From Chloroflexota bacterium (GTDB taxonomy: Bacteria; Chloroflexota; UBA6077; JACCZL01): a stretch of DNA of 64,000 nucleotides. Shown piece by piece: positions 26,501 through 34,060 of this stretch (the stretch's first letter is position 1; every line of letters starts with the position of its first letter). The DNA is taken from the NCBI GenBank assembly GCA_020850535.1, contig JADZEM010000123.1, forward strand, positions 143,326 through 207,325. Reading direction: 5' to 3'. Both the position numbers and the translations under genes were made by a program. The notes under the pieces were generated by a model. It saw only the letters and a list, made by a program, of their open reading frames with translations, searched no databases and was not told the origin of the DNA.

Positions 26501-26880
26501 CTCGGCTCCTCGGCGTCGGTCGGGAGGTCACGGCGGACGCCGCTGACGCGCCGCTCCACGTCGCTGGCGGCGGTGTCGACATCCACGCCTTCGTTGAACT
26601 CGACGGTGACGGTGGCGAGGCTGTTCCGCGAGACCGAGGTGATGGTCTTGATGTTGCCGAGGCCGGCCACGGCGTCCTCGATGCGCCGCGCCACCTGCTC
26701 CTCAACCGACCGCGCGCTGGCGCCAGGGTACACCACCTGCACCGTGACAATCGGCAGGTTGAGCTCGGGGTTCTGCTCCAGCCCCAGGCTGGTGTAGCTG
26801 ACGACCCCGAACAGGACCAGGGCAAGCGTCACGGTCAGGGCCACCACGGGCCGGAACACCGCGATTCTGGTCAGACTCAT
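23545..26880 (-). CDS. RND efflux transporter (HAE1/AcrB type), coupled to a response regulator
   Basis: A pump of 1111 residues starting MSLTRIAVFRPVVALTVTLA. The TM4 Asp pair is in GVLVDDSIVVLENI and the TM10 Lys in LFGLVGKNAILLVDRTND. Porter-domain motif YPGASARSVEEQVARRIEDA. The C-terminal tail is a long Gly/Arg/Pro-rich extension after the last helix. The start codon overlaps the stop of the upstream response-regulator gene (ATGA), so translation is coupled. As with the 14.8-18.0 kb paralogue, no membrane-fusion or outer-membrane partner is adjacent; the next gene is a small single-pass membrane protein. The ATG at 26880 with GAGAGGG upstream is preferred to a longer in-frame reading from 27162. 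Confidence 0.92.
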   Translation of the reverse strand: MSLTRIAVFRPVVALTVTLALVLFGVVSYTSLGLEQNPELNLPIVTVQVVYPGASARSVEEQVARRIEDAVAGLGNIKTITSVSRNSLATVTVEFNEGVDVDTAASDVERRVSGVRRDLPTDAEEPSFVKLDLNDVPVLYLSVTSSTGDPVQLYRMADDIVRPRIETVDGVGRVVMVGGRTPEVQVEIDPEKLRAYGLTITDVASAVRGQFLSTSGGDVKTGTGDNTRKVTLSIDSRETDLNALGAMPVTSPDGFSTELRNVAKVYLGGKEAEETVRVNGQPAAGLLVFKQSSANITQTVDKVRPVVEQVGKELPTGFTLGVAVDQSHAVRQTVVGVEEELVLAALITGVVLFFFLHSLRSTIIVMVAIPSSLLVALIVMKVLGLTLNTMTLIGLTTAIGVLVDDSIVVLENIFTHLERGKDPKSAAIDGRSEIGLAAIAITMVDVAVWGPIIFITGITGAFLRSFAIVMVAATLASLLVSFTLTPLFASRWLTTAHEHGLLARIGGFWEPAYRFFEGVYTRVLHWSLRHRPVVMLLAAAVFGINFVVLPRLGTEFVPDINKDTVTVIGELPAGTALEAADRAAKRWELLLLDKERFPEIQTAYVVVGRGDTDFDRESRFISLTLDVGETSSRARTSNQVGQAVSDVGEQIVPGMQARLGGMRAGGQGQPVTVRIFGNDLDTLTGLANTASRTLAARPELADVTNNMSAAPEMTLKPNANRLMDLGLSTQTVGNAVRIAYQGQVVGKWTEASGKERDVRVRLPDSLRYNTEAVSDLPLIRRGQGAGVAVGGTQPGATMLTIRQVATESIENKPIKITRVNRQRVATIGAEPNGVPLGSATRAATEVLNGMALPAGSHWSFAGQGDEQASSFRQLGIGLGLSIVLMYMVLTVLYESWLQPLLILTALPLASVGAFLGLLAFNQTLSVPAFIGLIALFGLVGKNAILLVDRTNDLRRDGMDRISALELAGPHRLRPILMTSAVLILSMIPVALKWGDGGEMRAPLGAVLVGGMATSTFLSLLYVPVAYTYFDSLSTLLGRLSRFELHLPFLGGRPGRGGQGHGERPSRPATRPAGRTSSAPLPVSGGAALASERVAPARGGHRRPRLVVGHGP

Positions 26881-27356
26881 GGGAGCACCCTCTCTGCGTT
26901 GCGCGTCGGCCGCCCGGGTCCAACTGGCCCGGCGACAGCGGCCGACGTTGTGTCGGTGGCGGCGTCCGGAGCATCGCTGGCAGGCCCGGCGGCCGGGCCT
27001 GCGATGGCGCTCCGGAGGGCGTCGTAGCCGGCGTCCTTCAGCACGAACTCGTGCGCGCCGGCCGTCAGGAGCGTCCACTTGCGCTCGGGGTAGATGCCCA
27101 GGGCGACGATCCTCGTCAAAGGGAGGCGCGAGCGCAGCAGCCTGATGACCGCTTCGCTGCACAGGCCCGGCAGATCGGCGTCCACCAGCGCGACATCAGG
27201 CGTTGCTTCGGCGGCCTGGGCCAGCCCGTTCTCGCCGCGCGTCGCCAGCCCGACGACACGCAGGCCCGGCATGTTGCCGACGAGGGCCTTGAGGCCGCGC
27301 CCGACGGCCGGGTGACGGTCGATGATGAGGACGCGCTGGGGGGTTGAAGCGATCAT
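26877..27356 (-). CDS. Stand-alone receiver-domain response regulator
   Basis: A protein of 159 residues consisting of one CheY/NarL-type receiver domain: RVLIIDRHPAVGRGLKALV with the acidic pocket Asp13, PDVALVDADLPGL with phospho-acceptor Asp59, and FVLKDAG with the conserved Lys. After about residue 120 there is only a Pro/Ala/Thr-rich tail; the expected LuxR-type HTH output domain is missing. The ATG at 27356 follows AGGACAG. It overlaps the RND pump gene by 4 bp (ATGA). No histidine kinase is nearby, so the partner is unknown. Confidence 0.85.
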   Translation of the reverse strand: MIASTPQRVLIIDRHPAVGRGLKALVGNMPGLRVVGLATRGENGLAQAAEATPDVALVDADLPGLCSEAVIRLLRSRLPLTRIVALGIYPERKWTLLTAGAHEFVLKDAGYDALRSAIAGPAAGPASDAPDAATDTTSAAVAGPVGPGRPTRNAERVLP

Positions 27357-27414
27357 GGGGCTGTCCTGGGCGAGAGCGCCTCTGATGCCATTGTCGGTCT
27401 GGGGCGAGCGGTGC

Positions 27415-27466
27415 GCCCTGGTCTGGGGGAGAGTCCAGGGGACCAGACTTCGGGCCAGACCAGGGC
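27415..27466. promoter_or_regulatory. Inverted repeat in the divergent promoter region of the response regulator and aroE-like genes
   Basis: A perfect 12-bp inverted repeat, gccctggtctgg (27415-27426) and ccagaccagggc (27455-27466), separated by 28 bases. It sits in the 282-bp gap between two divergent genes. The whole gap is rich in GGTCC/CCAGG words, so this could be a regulator site or just low complexity. Confidence 0.35.
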
Positions 27467-27624
27467 CAGGCATGGTCCAGGTCGGAGTCCAGGGCGGTCC
27501 TGGTCCTCGGCCTGGACCCTCCCCGGGGAGGGCAGGCATCTTGTCCCCCCTTGTCGGGAAGCGATGCCGGGGCGGCGAAGATCGCCGCGCTCCCAGCGAG
27601 TCAACAGCGTGGCACGGGCCGCGC

Positions 27625-27630
27625 TACAAT
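27625..27630 (+). promoter_or_regulatory. -10 box giving a probable leaderless aroE-like transcript
   Basis: TACAAT ends 8 bp before the GTG start at 27639, and no Shine-Dalgarno sequence lies between. A transcript starting 6-8 nt after this box would begin at or next to the GTG. Confidence 0.4.
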
Positions 27631-27638
27631 CCCCCGCC

Positions 27639-28757
27639 GTGAGCCGATCCTTATCCGCGCTTCAACCGTTCGTGCAGAACCCGCTGCCGCTCAAGCCCAG
27701 CCCGTCATCGTGGATCTCGGGGCTGATCGGCGATCATCCGTCGACGTACTCGCGGAGTCCACGCATCTGGAACGCGGCCTACGCCGACCTCGGCCTGGAC
27801 GCCGTCTACGCCCCCTTCGACGTGGAGCCGGCCGATCTCGCCCCACTGATCACGGCGATGCGCCAGGAGCCGCGCTTCCTTGGCTGCAACGTGACCGTCC
27901 CGTACAAGCAGGCGGTCATCCCCCTGTTGGACGTGGTGGACGCCCGCGCCGCGCAGCTCGACGCGGTCAACACGGTCGTACGCACGCCCGCTGGTGAGCT
28001 GCATGGCTACAGCACAGACGGTGAGGGGGCGGTCGGCAGCCTGACCCGCGTCCTCCCGCACCAGTCCGCGCCGTTCGTCGACGGCCTGGACCGCAAGAGC
28101 GTCCTGATGATCGGGGCCGGTGGGGCCGGCTCGGCGGTCGCGTTCGCGCTGGCCCAGGCTGTCGGGCCGGGTGGCAGGCTGTTCATCGCGAATCGGACGG
28201 CCGAGACGGCGCTGACGCTGGGGCAGCGGATCTCGGAGGTGTTCGGGAACGCCCAGGGGCTGGACGAGGCCGACGCCGAGCTGCTGGCGCCGGGCGTCGA
28301 TCTGGTGGTGAACGCCTCGACGCGCGGGCAGGCCGGCGCGAAGCTCTCGCGCAACGGCAAGCTGGCGTACCTGGAGCCGTACTCGGCCCTGGCGCCGGCC
28401 ACGCCGCCGTCCATCGACGAGCAGCCAGACGAGCCGGAGTCTGCCCGCCTCCAGCGCTGGCTCTCGACGGCCTCCGACAGCATCCTGGAGAACCACGCCC
28501 TCTCGATGCGATTCGTGACGCGGGTGGCGCGGCGCACGGCATTCTTCGACCTGGTCTACGCCCCGCCCGAGACGACGACGCTCCGGCACGCGCGCTGGGC
28601 CGGCCACCCGACGCTCAACGGGCAGGGGATGATCGTGTTCCAGGCGGCAGCAGCGTTCGTGAACCACGTGGTGCGTCCGCAGCTTGAAGGGCACGGCTAC
28701 GAGCCATCGGTGCTCGACCGGGTGACCGAGGTGATGGCGCTGAACTGGGGCGCATAG
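27639..28757 (+). CDS. aroE: Shikimate dehydrogenase family protein with a C-terminal-half insertion
   Basis: A protein of 372 residues, against about 270-290 for typical AroE. It reduces 3-dehydroshikimate with NADPH if orthodox. Conserved: substrate-binding NVTVPYK (84-90, catalytic Lys90), DAVNTVVR, GYSTDGEG with Asp127, cofactor loop MIGAGGAGSAVAFAL, NRT motif IANRTAETAL, VVNAST, and C-terminal FDLVYAPPETTTL plus FQAAAAFVNHV. Between NASTRG and FDLVYAP there are about 80 residues where ordinary AroE has roughly 25-30, so some 50 extra residues (including TPPSIDEQPDEPESARLQRW) are inserted. A quinate/shikimate-like enzyme or another substrate is therefore possible. The GTG at 27639 appears leaderless. 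Confidence 0.8.
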   Translation: MSRSLSALQPFVQNPLPLKPSPSSWISGLIGDHPSTYSRSPRIWNAAYADLGLDAVYAPFDVEPADLAPLITAMRQEPRFLGCNVTVPYKQAVIPLLDVVDARAAQLDAVNTVVRTPAGELHGYSTDGEGAVGSLTRVLPHQSAPFVDGLDRKSVLMIGAGGAGSAVAFALAQAVGPGGRLFIANRTAETALTLGQRISEVFGNAQGLDEADAELLAPGVDLVVNASTRGQAGAKLSRNGKLAYLEPYSALAPATPPSIDEQPDEPESARLQRWLSTASDSILENHALSMRFVTRVARRTAFFDLVYAPPETTTLRHARWAGHPTLNGQGMIVFQAAAAFVNHVVRPQLEGHGYEPSVLDRVTEVMALNWGA

Positions 28758-28830
28758 CGTTGCGGGGCATCGTATAAAGATGACGCCCTGATCGTCGATT
28801 CCGTCTGCCACCTGCAAAAGGGGACGCCTC

Positions 28831-29049
28831 GTGAAGCTGCACTACTACCCGGAGACCGACTCCCTGTATATCGAGTTGCGCTCGACTCCGGGGGCTGATG
28901 TTCAAGAAATTGGTGACGGCGTCGTTGTGGATCTGGACGTGGACGGCAACCCGGTCGGTATTGACATTGATGGGGCGTCGCACCGGCTCGATCTTACGAC
29001 ACTGGAGCTCATCGCGATGCCGGCCGCGCCCACGCGGCTCGTTGGGTAG
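28831..29049 (+). CDS. DUF2283 family protein
   Basis: A protein of 72 residues with the typical DUF2283 opening MKLHYYPETDSLYIELRSTP and the central VVDLDVDGNPVGIDIDGAS. The family is small, beta-rich and uncharacterised, and is often found near toxin-antitoxin-like or hypothetical genes. The GTG at 28831 has AAAAGGGG 7 nt upstream. A TATAAA hexamer near 28776 may be its -10 box. It is followed immediately by copy A of a 42-bp element shared with 14.7 kb. Confidence 0.85.
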   Translation: MKLHYYPETDSLYIELRSTPGADVQEIGDGVVVDLDVDGNPVGIDIDGASHRLDLTTLELIAMPAAPTRLVG

Positions 29050-29063
29050 TCGGCGGCGTGGCT

Positions 29064-29106
29064 GGCGGGGGATACCCCTTCCGACAGAATTGACATTTTG
29101 ACAGAA
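29064..29106 (+). repeat. 43-bp element, copy A (matches copy at 14692-14733)
   Basis: It begins with a GGGG-ATA-CCCC mini-hairpin 15 bp after the DUF2283 stop and continues with CCGACAG, ATTGACAT and TTGACAGAA blocks. It matches copy B with two substitutions and one extra T. Here it lies between DUF2283 and DUF3151; copy B lies after the RND pump gene. Both copies point the same way as the gene they follow. Confidence 0.8.
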
Positions 29107-29145
29107 GAGGGCGGTGATGCGTGCTGCCGCCTCGGAGGATGCTTG

Positions 29146-29619
29146 ATGGCCCAGGACCGCCCGAGCTTCGTGGATCTCTCGGCGCAGTTGACGACGCCCT
29201 CGGTGCAGCTTCCGCCCGAGCCTGACGAGGCGCTGGCCGCGCTGGCGGCTGCGCTGGAGGTGGGCCAGGACGGCTCGGAGGCGCGCTACGCGGCGCTGGC
29301 GAACGTCGTGCGACGGTGGCCGGCGTTCGTCGGAGGGTGGGCGGCGCTGGCAGGGGTTGCGCGGGGACTTGGCCGCGACGTGGAGGCCTACGCCTTCGGT
29401 CGGACGGGCTACCACCGGGCGCTGGATCGACTGCGCGGGAACGGCTGGCGTGGCACGGGGCTGGTGGTGTGGGCGCACGAGCCGAACCGGTCGGCGCTGC
29501 TGGCGTTCTACGAGCTGTTCCGAGCGGCCGAGCGCATCGGGGAGACGCCGGAGGTGGAGCGGCTGCGGAAGCTGCTGCTCGACTCGGACCCGAGCGACCC
29601 GCTGGGGGTCGGCGGCTGA
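29146..29619 (+). CDS. DUF3151 family protein
   Basis: A protein of 157 residues. The C-terminal half carries the family signature: GRDVEAYAFGRTGYHRALD, LRGNGWRGTGLVVWAHEPNR and the final LLLDSDPSDP. DUF3151 is a cytoplasmic, uncharacterised family best known from Actinobacteria. The N-terminal part (PDEALAALAAALEVGQDGSE) is predicted helical. The ATG at 29146 follows GGAGG at 7 nt; the in-frame start at 29098 lies inside the 43-bp element and is rejected. The gene stands alone before a repeat-containing gap. Confidence 0.8.
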   Translation: MAQDRPSFVDLSAQLTTPSVQLPPEPDEALAALAAALEVGQDGSEARYAALANVVRRWPAFVGGWAALAGVARGLGRDVEAYAFGRTGYHRALDRLRGNGWRGTGLVVWAHEPNRSALLAFYELFRAAERIGETPEVERLRKLLLDSDPSDPLGVGG

Positions 29620-29677
29620 CGGACGATTCAGCGCGCTGCAATTGATGGCTGCCATCCCCCACTGCCGTTCAGATTGG

Positions 29678-29760
29678 GCGCCATCCGCACCGCGAGCGTC
29701 AGCGAGTCGGACCTGCACCATGCGGGTCCACTCGCTGACGCTCGTGGTACGGAAGCGCGC
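29678..29760. repeat. Palindromic repeat (about 36-bp arms)
   Basis: Arms 29678-29713 and 29725-29760 are imperfect inverted repeats sharing CGAGCGTCAGCGAGT. A similar half-element with ctgacgctcgtgg occurs at about 36155-36168 after another gene, suggesting a dispersed REP/MITE family. It occupies most of the 313-bp gap before the M20 peptidase. The rest of the gap shows only an ATCATCC stretch near 29825 upstream of that gene. Confidence 0.65.
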
Positions 29761-29932
29761 CACGTGCGGCGTGGTTCAGTGCCGGTCGGGGCCGCGTACC
29801 GCCCCCGAGACAACCCGCGAGCTATCATCCTGGCGCCATCTCATCCCCAGGACGGCGCGCCGCGATCCTCGCCCGTGGCCGAACGCACGGCTCGGCCACG
29901 GACCGGCGGCCGTCCTCCCTGGAGGCATCTCC

Positions 29933-31252
29933 GTGAGCAGCCGACCGGCCGCCCAAGCGCCCCACCCCCTCGCAGCCCAGGTGGATTGGGACGCCATCAA
30001 AGAGGAAGCGGCGCAGACGCTCTCCGCGTACGTCAAGCTCGACAGCTCGCACCCGCTGGGGCGGACCGTCGAGACCGCCCAACTGATCGCCGACCGCCTC
30101 GCGTCGGAGGGCATCGAGTCCAGGATCTACCCGACGCCAGACGAGAACAAGGTCAACCTCGTGGCGCGGCTGAAGGCGAAGAACCCATCTGGCAAAGCGC
30201 TGATCTTGAGCAGCCACATGGACGTGGTGCAGGCCGTCGCCTCGGATTGGACGTTCGACCCGTACTCCGGCGAGATCTCCGAGGGGTACATCTACGGGCG
30301 CGGCACGCTGGATGACAAGGGCATGGGGATCATGAACCTGATCGCCATGCTGCTGCTGAAGCGCAACAACATCGAGCTGGACCGCGACGTCGTGGCGCTG
30401 TACACCTGCGACGAGGAGATCGGCAGTCCGCTCGGCGCGCAGTTCATGGTGCAGAACCACTTCGCAGACCTGGACCCGGCCTTCGTGCTGGACGAGGGCG
30501 GCTCGGGGGCGACGGGCTTCTTCAGCGTGGGCGACGTGTTCCAGATCTCGGTGGGAGAGAAGAAGATCTGCCGCGTCACGCTGATCGCGCGGGCCGAGCC
30601 GGGCCACGGCTCGCAGCCCTGGGAAGAGGCAGCGACCCACCGGCTGATCAAGGCGGCGGCGCGGGTGCTGGCCCAGGCCCCCGAGGACCGCGAGTGCGAG
30701 CCGGTGGCCGAGATGATCCGCCGGCTGGGCGAGGGGGCGCGCGAGGAGATCGCACGGTTCCGCGCCACCAAGCCGCTGCTCCACGACACCATCGCGCTGA
30801 CGATGATGAACGCCGGCTACAAGATCAACATCATCCCGGAAAAGGCGCAGATGAGCTTCGACTGCCGCCTGCTCCCCGACACCGACGCCCAGGCGTTCGT
30901 CTCGAACTTCCAGCAACTGGTCAACGATCCGGGCATCACCTTCGAGGTGGAGTGGCCGGACGCCGCGCCCTCGATGGCGCCGGTGGCGAACCCGCTGTTC
31001 TCAGCCATCGAGCAGGCGTGTCTGGCCCACCTGCCGACCGCCCTGCCGGTCCCGACGATCTGTGTGGGCGGCACGGATGCCCGCTTCTTCCGCCAGATGG
31101 GTATTCCGTCGTACGGGCTGGTGCCGGGCATGTTCACCGGCGAGGACATGAAGGGGTACCACGGCATCGACGAGCGGCTGGCGGTTGAGAACCTGCTGCT
31201 CGGGACGAAGATCGTCTACGACCTGACGCTGCGAGCGGCGGCCCGAGGGTAG
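29933..31252 (+). CDS. M20 family metallopeptidase/amidohydrolase
   Basis: A protein of 439 residues with the M20 (ArgE/DapE/CPG2) metal ligands in order: SSHMDVV (His, Asp), YGRGTLDDKG (bridging Asp), TCDEEIGS (catalytic Glu and metal Glu), VLDEGGS (Asp) and YHGIDE (C-terminal His). A dimerisation domain lies between about 200 and 330 (AEPGHGSQPWEEAATHRL). It is probably a cytoplasmic dizinc peptidase or deacylase acting on a small amide; the exact substrate is unknown. The GTG at 29933 follows GGAGG at 7 nt. A Gfo/Idh/MocA oxidoreductase gene starts 58 bp after it. Confidence 0.9.
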   Translation: MSSRPAAQAPHPLAAQVDWDAIKEEAAQTLSAYVKLDSSHPLGRTVETAQLIADRLASEGIESRIYPTPDENKVNLVARLKAKNPSGKALILSSHMDVVQAVASDWTFDPYSGEISEGYIYGRGTLDDKGMGIMNLIAMLLLKRNNIELDRDVVALYTCDEEIGSPLGAQFMVQNHFADLDPAFVLDEGGSGATGFFSVGDVFQISVGEKKICRVTLIARAEPGHGSQPWEEAATHRLIKAAARVLAQAPEDRECEPVAEMIRRLGEGAREEIARFRATKPLLHDTIALTMMNAGYKINIIPEKAQMSFDCRLLPDTDAQAFVSNFQQLVNDPGITFEVEWPDAAPSMAPVANPLFSAIEQACLAHLPTALPVPTICVGGTDARFFRQMGIPSYGLVPGMFTGEDMKGYHGIDERLAVENLLLGTKIVYDLTLRAAARG

Positions 31253-31310
31253 TCGGCGAGGCTCACACCCCCGGGTATGCCCCACATTCTTCAATGACGA
31301 AGGAGTTCCG

Positions 31311-32465
31311 ATGGCACGGACCATTGGCGTCGCCATCATTGGCACCGGTTTCATGGGCAGCATCCACGCGCGCGCCCACACCCTCGTGCGGCAGGTCTTC
31401 CCGGACCTGCCGGCCCACCCCGAGCTGCGCGTGGTCGCGGACATCGACGGCCCGGCCGCCGAGCGCGCCGCCTTCAAGCACGGCATCCCCCGCTGGACGA
31501 CGGACTGGCGCGACGCCATCGCCGATCCGGGCGTCGAGCTGGTGGACATCAGCGCCCCGCCGTTCCTGCACCGCGAGATCGCGATGGCGGCGGCGGCGCT
31601 CGGCAAGCACATCTACTGCGAGAAGCCAGTCGGGCGGACCCTGGACGAGGGATTGGCGATCCAGGACGCGATCCACAAGGCGGGCGTTCAGAGCTTCATC
31701 GGGCTGAACTACCGCTGGGCGCCGGCCGTCATGTACGCCCGCGAGCTGATCCAGGCGGGCCGCCTGGGGGAGATCCGCGACGTGCGGATCTCGTTCCGCA
31801 CCGACAGCGGCGCCGGGCCGATTGGCGCGGGTTTCACCTGGCGCTTCAGCCGCGAGGCGGCCGGGGCCGGCGCGCTGGCCGATCTCGGCGCGCACGTCTT
31901 CGACATGGCCCGCTACCTGGCGGGGGACATCGCCGAGGTCTGCGGGATGACGACGACCTCGGTGGCGACGCGCCTCGACCTGAAGCGGCCAGAGGGCCAG
32001 CAGGAGCGCACCGTCGACAACGACGACAGCTTCGCGGCGCTGGTGACGTTCGAGAGCGGGGCGACGGGCGTCCTCGACGCGAGCCGCATCGCCGTGGGCA
32101 CGCGCGCCGACTTCGAGTTCACGGTGACCGGCTCGCTCGGGGCCTTGAAATGGTACTTCCCGCGCCTCAACGAGCTGGAGCTGTACCTGCCGCAGGAGGA
32201 CCGGCGGCTGAACGGCTTCAGCCGGCTGCGGATGGCCGCCGAGCACCCGATGCAGGGCAACTTCATCCCCAGCCCGGGCCAGCCGCTCGGGTACCCGGAC
32301 ACGAAGGTCATCGAGCTGCGACACTTGATGGAGGCGCTGGCAAAGGGCGAGCCGGCCTCGCCGAACATCGACGACTGGGTCATGACGGCACGGGCGCTGC
32401 ACGTGGTGCCGGACCGCCGCTGGGTGCGCCTCGACGCCATCCCGGCAACCGTCCCGGCAACGTAG
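31311..32465 (+). CDS. Gfo/Idh/MocA family NAD(P)-dependent oxidoreductase
   Basis: A protein of 384 residues. The N-terminal Rossmann motif is VAIIGTGFMGSIHARAH, the signature EKPVG contains Lys105, and DLGAHVFDMARYLAG supplies the Asp/His of the active site in the C-terminal alpha/beta domain. Family members oxidise sugars, inositols and related polyols with NAD(P). The ATG at 31311 follows GGAG at 6 nt. It lies between the M20 peptidase and the glutamine-synthetase-like gene on the same strand, 123 bp before the latter's upstream start codon. Substrate unassigned; D-apiose dehydrogenase belongs to the same superfamily but nothing here ties the gene to the distant lactonase. Confidence 0.9.
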   Translation: MARTIGVAIIGTGFMGSIHARAHTLVRQVFPDLPAHPELRVVADIDGPAAERAAFKHGIPRWTTDWRDAIADPGVELVDISAPPFLHREIAMAAAALGKHIYCEKPVGRTLDEGLAIQDAIHKAGVQSFIGLNYRWAPAVMYARELIQAGRLGEIRDVRISFRTDSGAGPIGAGFTWRFSREAAGAGALADLGAHVFDMARYLAGDIAEVCGMTTTSVATRLDLKRPEGQQERTVDNDDSFAALVTFESGATGVLDASRIAVGTRADFEFTVTGSLGALKWYFPRLNELELYLPQEDRRLNGFSRLRMAAEHPMQGNFIPSPGQPLGYPDTKVIELRHLMEALAKGEPASPNIDDWVMTARALHVVPDRRWVRLDAIPATVPAT

Positions 32466-32630
32466 CGGCTGCCGACATCCGTCCTGGGCCTGCCTCGTGT
32501 CACAGGTGAGAATCGAGTCCGTCACGCACGGCGGCATCAGGAGACGGCGGCAGTAGAATGCGCCCAACTCGGCCGGACGCGGGCCACCATGGCCCCCGTC
32601 CAGGCTGATTCCCTGCCGCCTGAGGTGACG

Positions 32631-34034
32631 ATGCGCGACGCTCCCCACCAGCCGCCCGATCCCCGGCGGCTGACGCTCGACGCCATAGCCCAGCTTGTCG
32701 ATGAGGGCACTGTCGACACCATCGTGGCCGCCATCCCGGACATGTATGGCCGGCTGATGGGGAAGCGGTTCACCGCGCGCTTCTTCCTGGACGAGATCGC
32801 GGCGCACGGCATGGAAGCCTGCAACTACCTGCTCGGCTGCGACATCGAGATGGACCCGCAGCCAGGGTACCGCCTGACCTCCTGGGAGTCCGGGTACGGC
32901 GACTTCGTGGCCCGGCCCGATCTCTCGACCCTCCGGCCGATCCCCTGGCTGGAGAAGACCGTCCTGCTGCTCTGCGATCTGACCACCCAGGACGGCCAGC
33001 CGGTCGAGGAGTCACCGCGCCGCATCCTGCAGCGGCAGGTGGAGCGCGCCCGCGCCCTCGGCTACGAGCCGTACATGGGCTCGGAGCTGGAGTTGTACCT
33101 CTTCAAGGAGTCGTACACGTCGGCGCGCGGCAAGCACCACCACAACCTGGCCCTGGACGGCTCCTTCCCCCAGGACTACCACATCCTCCAGACCACCCGC
33201 GACGAGTGGCTGATCCGCCAGATCCGCCTCGGGATGGAGGCGGCCGGCATCCCCGTCGAGTGCAGCAAGGGCGAGTGGAGCGCCGGCCAGCACGAGATCA
33301 ACCTGCGCTTCGCCAGCGCCGTCGAGATGGCCGACCGGCACGTCGTCTACAAGAACGGCGCGAAGGAGATCGCCGCCCTCAACGACGTCAGCGTGACGTT
33401 CATGGCGAAGTGGCAGGGCGACGCGGCCGGCTCGTCCTGCCACGTCCACTCCAGCCTGCGTTCGGCGGATGGGCAGGGCCGCCCGGTCTTCTGGGAGCAG
33501 GACGGCCAGCCGTTCAACGCCTCGCCCGTGATGCGGCACTATGTGGCCGGGCAGTTGGCCCTGGCGCGCGACTTCAGCTACTTCTTCGCCCCGACCATCA
33601 ACTCGTACAAGCGGTACCAGTCGGCCACGTTCGCGCCGACGGTCATCGCCTGGGGCAGAGATAACCGCACCTGCGGCTTTCGGGTGGTGGGCGGCTCGCC
33701 GTCGAGCCTCCGCATTGAGAACCGCATCCCTGGCGCCGACGTGAACCCGTACCTGACCTTCGCCGCCACCATCGCGGCGGGCCTCTATGGCATCGAGCAG
33801 AAGCTGGAGCCGCCCGCGCCGTACGTCGGAGACGCCTACCAGGACGGCGCGCTGCCGCGCATCCCCGGCAGCCTCCGCGAGGCGATCTCGGCGCTGGAGG
33901 GGAGCACGGCGGCCCGGGCAGCCTTCGGCGCTGGCGTGATCGAGCACTACTTGAACGCCGCCCGCCTGGAGCAGGCCCTCTACGACCGCACGGTCACCTG
34001 CTGGGAGCTGGACCGCTACTTCGAACGAATCTAG
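32631..34034 (+). CDS. Glutamine synthetase family ligase (gamma-glutamylamine synthetase-like)
   Basis: A protein of 467 residues from the ATG at 32631 (GAGG upstream); an in-frame ATG at 32589 would add 14 residues. Glutamine synthetase motifs: SELELYLF in the first metal-binding strand, GEWSAGQHEINLRF, GSSCHVHSSLRS (the ATP-binding His region), INSYKRY, NRTCGFRVVG and ENRIPGADVNPYLTFAA. The sequence departs from canonical GlnA and resembles the PuuA/GlnA3-type ligases that join glutamate to amines. No Puu pathway oxidase or hydrolase is beside it, but an M20 peptidase two genes upstream could cleave gamma-glutamyl amides (inference). Confidence 0.85.
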   Translation: MRDAPHQPPDPRRLTLDAIAQLVDEGTVDTIVAAIPDMYGRLMGKRFTARFFLDEIAAHGMEACNYLLGCDIEMDPQPGYRLTSWESGYGDFVARPDLSTLRPIPWLEKTVLLLCDLTTQDGQPVEESPRRILQRQVERARALGYEPYMGSELELYLFKESYTSARGKHHHNLALDGSFPQDYHILQTTRDEWLIRQIRLGMEAAGIPVECSKGEWSAGQHEINLRFASAVEMADRHVVYKNGAKEIAALNDVSVTFMAKWQGDAAGSSCHVHSSLRSADGQGRPVFWEQDGQPFNASPVMRHYVAGQLALARDFSYFFAPTINSYKRYQSATFAPTVIAWGRDNRTCGFRVVGGSPSSLRIENRIPGADVNPYLTFAATIAAGLYGIEQKLEPPAPYVGDAYQDGALPRIPGSLREAISALEGSTAARAAFGAGVIEHYLNAARLEQALYDRTVTCWELDRYFERI

Positions 34035-34060
34035 CGCGGGGGCGTAGGTCGTGGGGCGCA

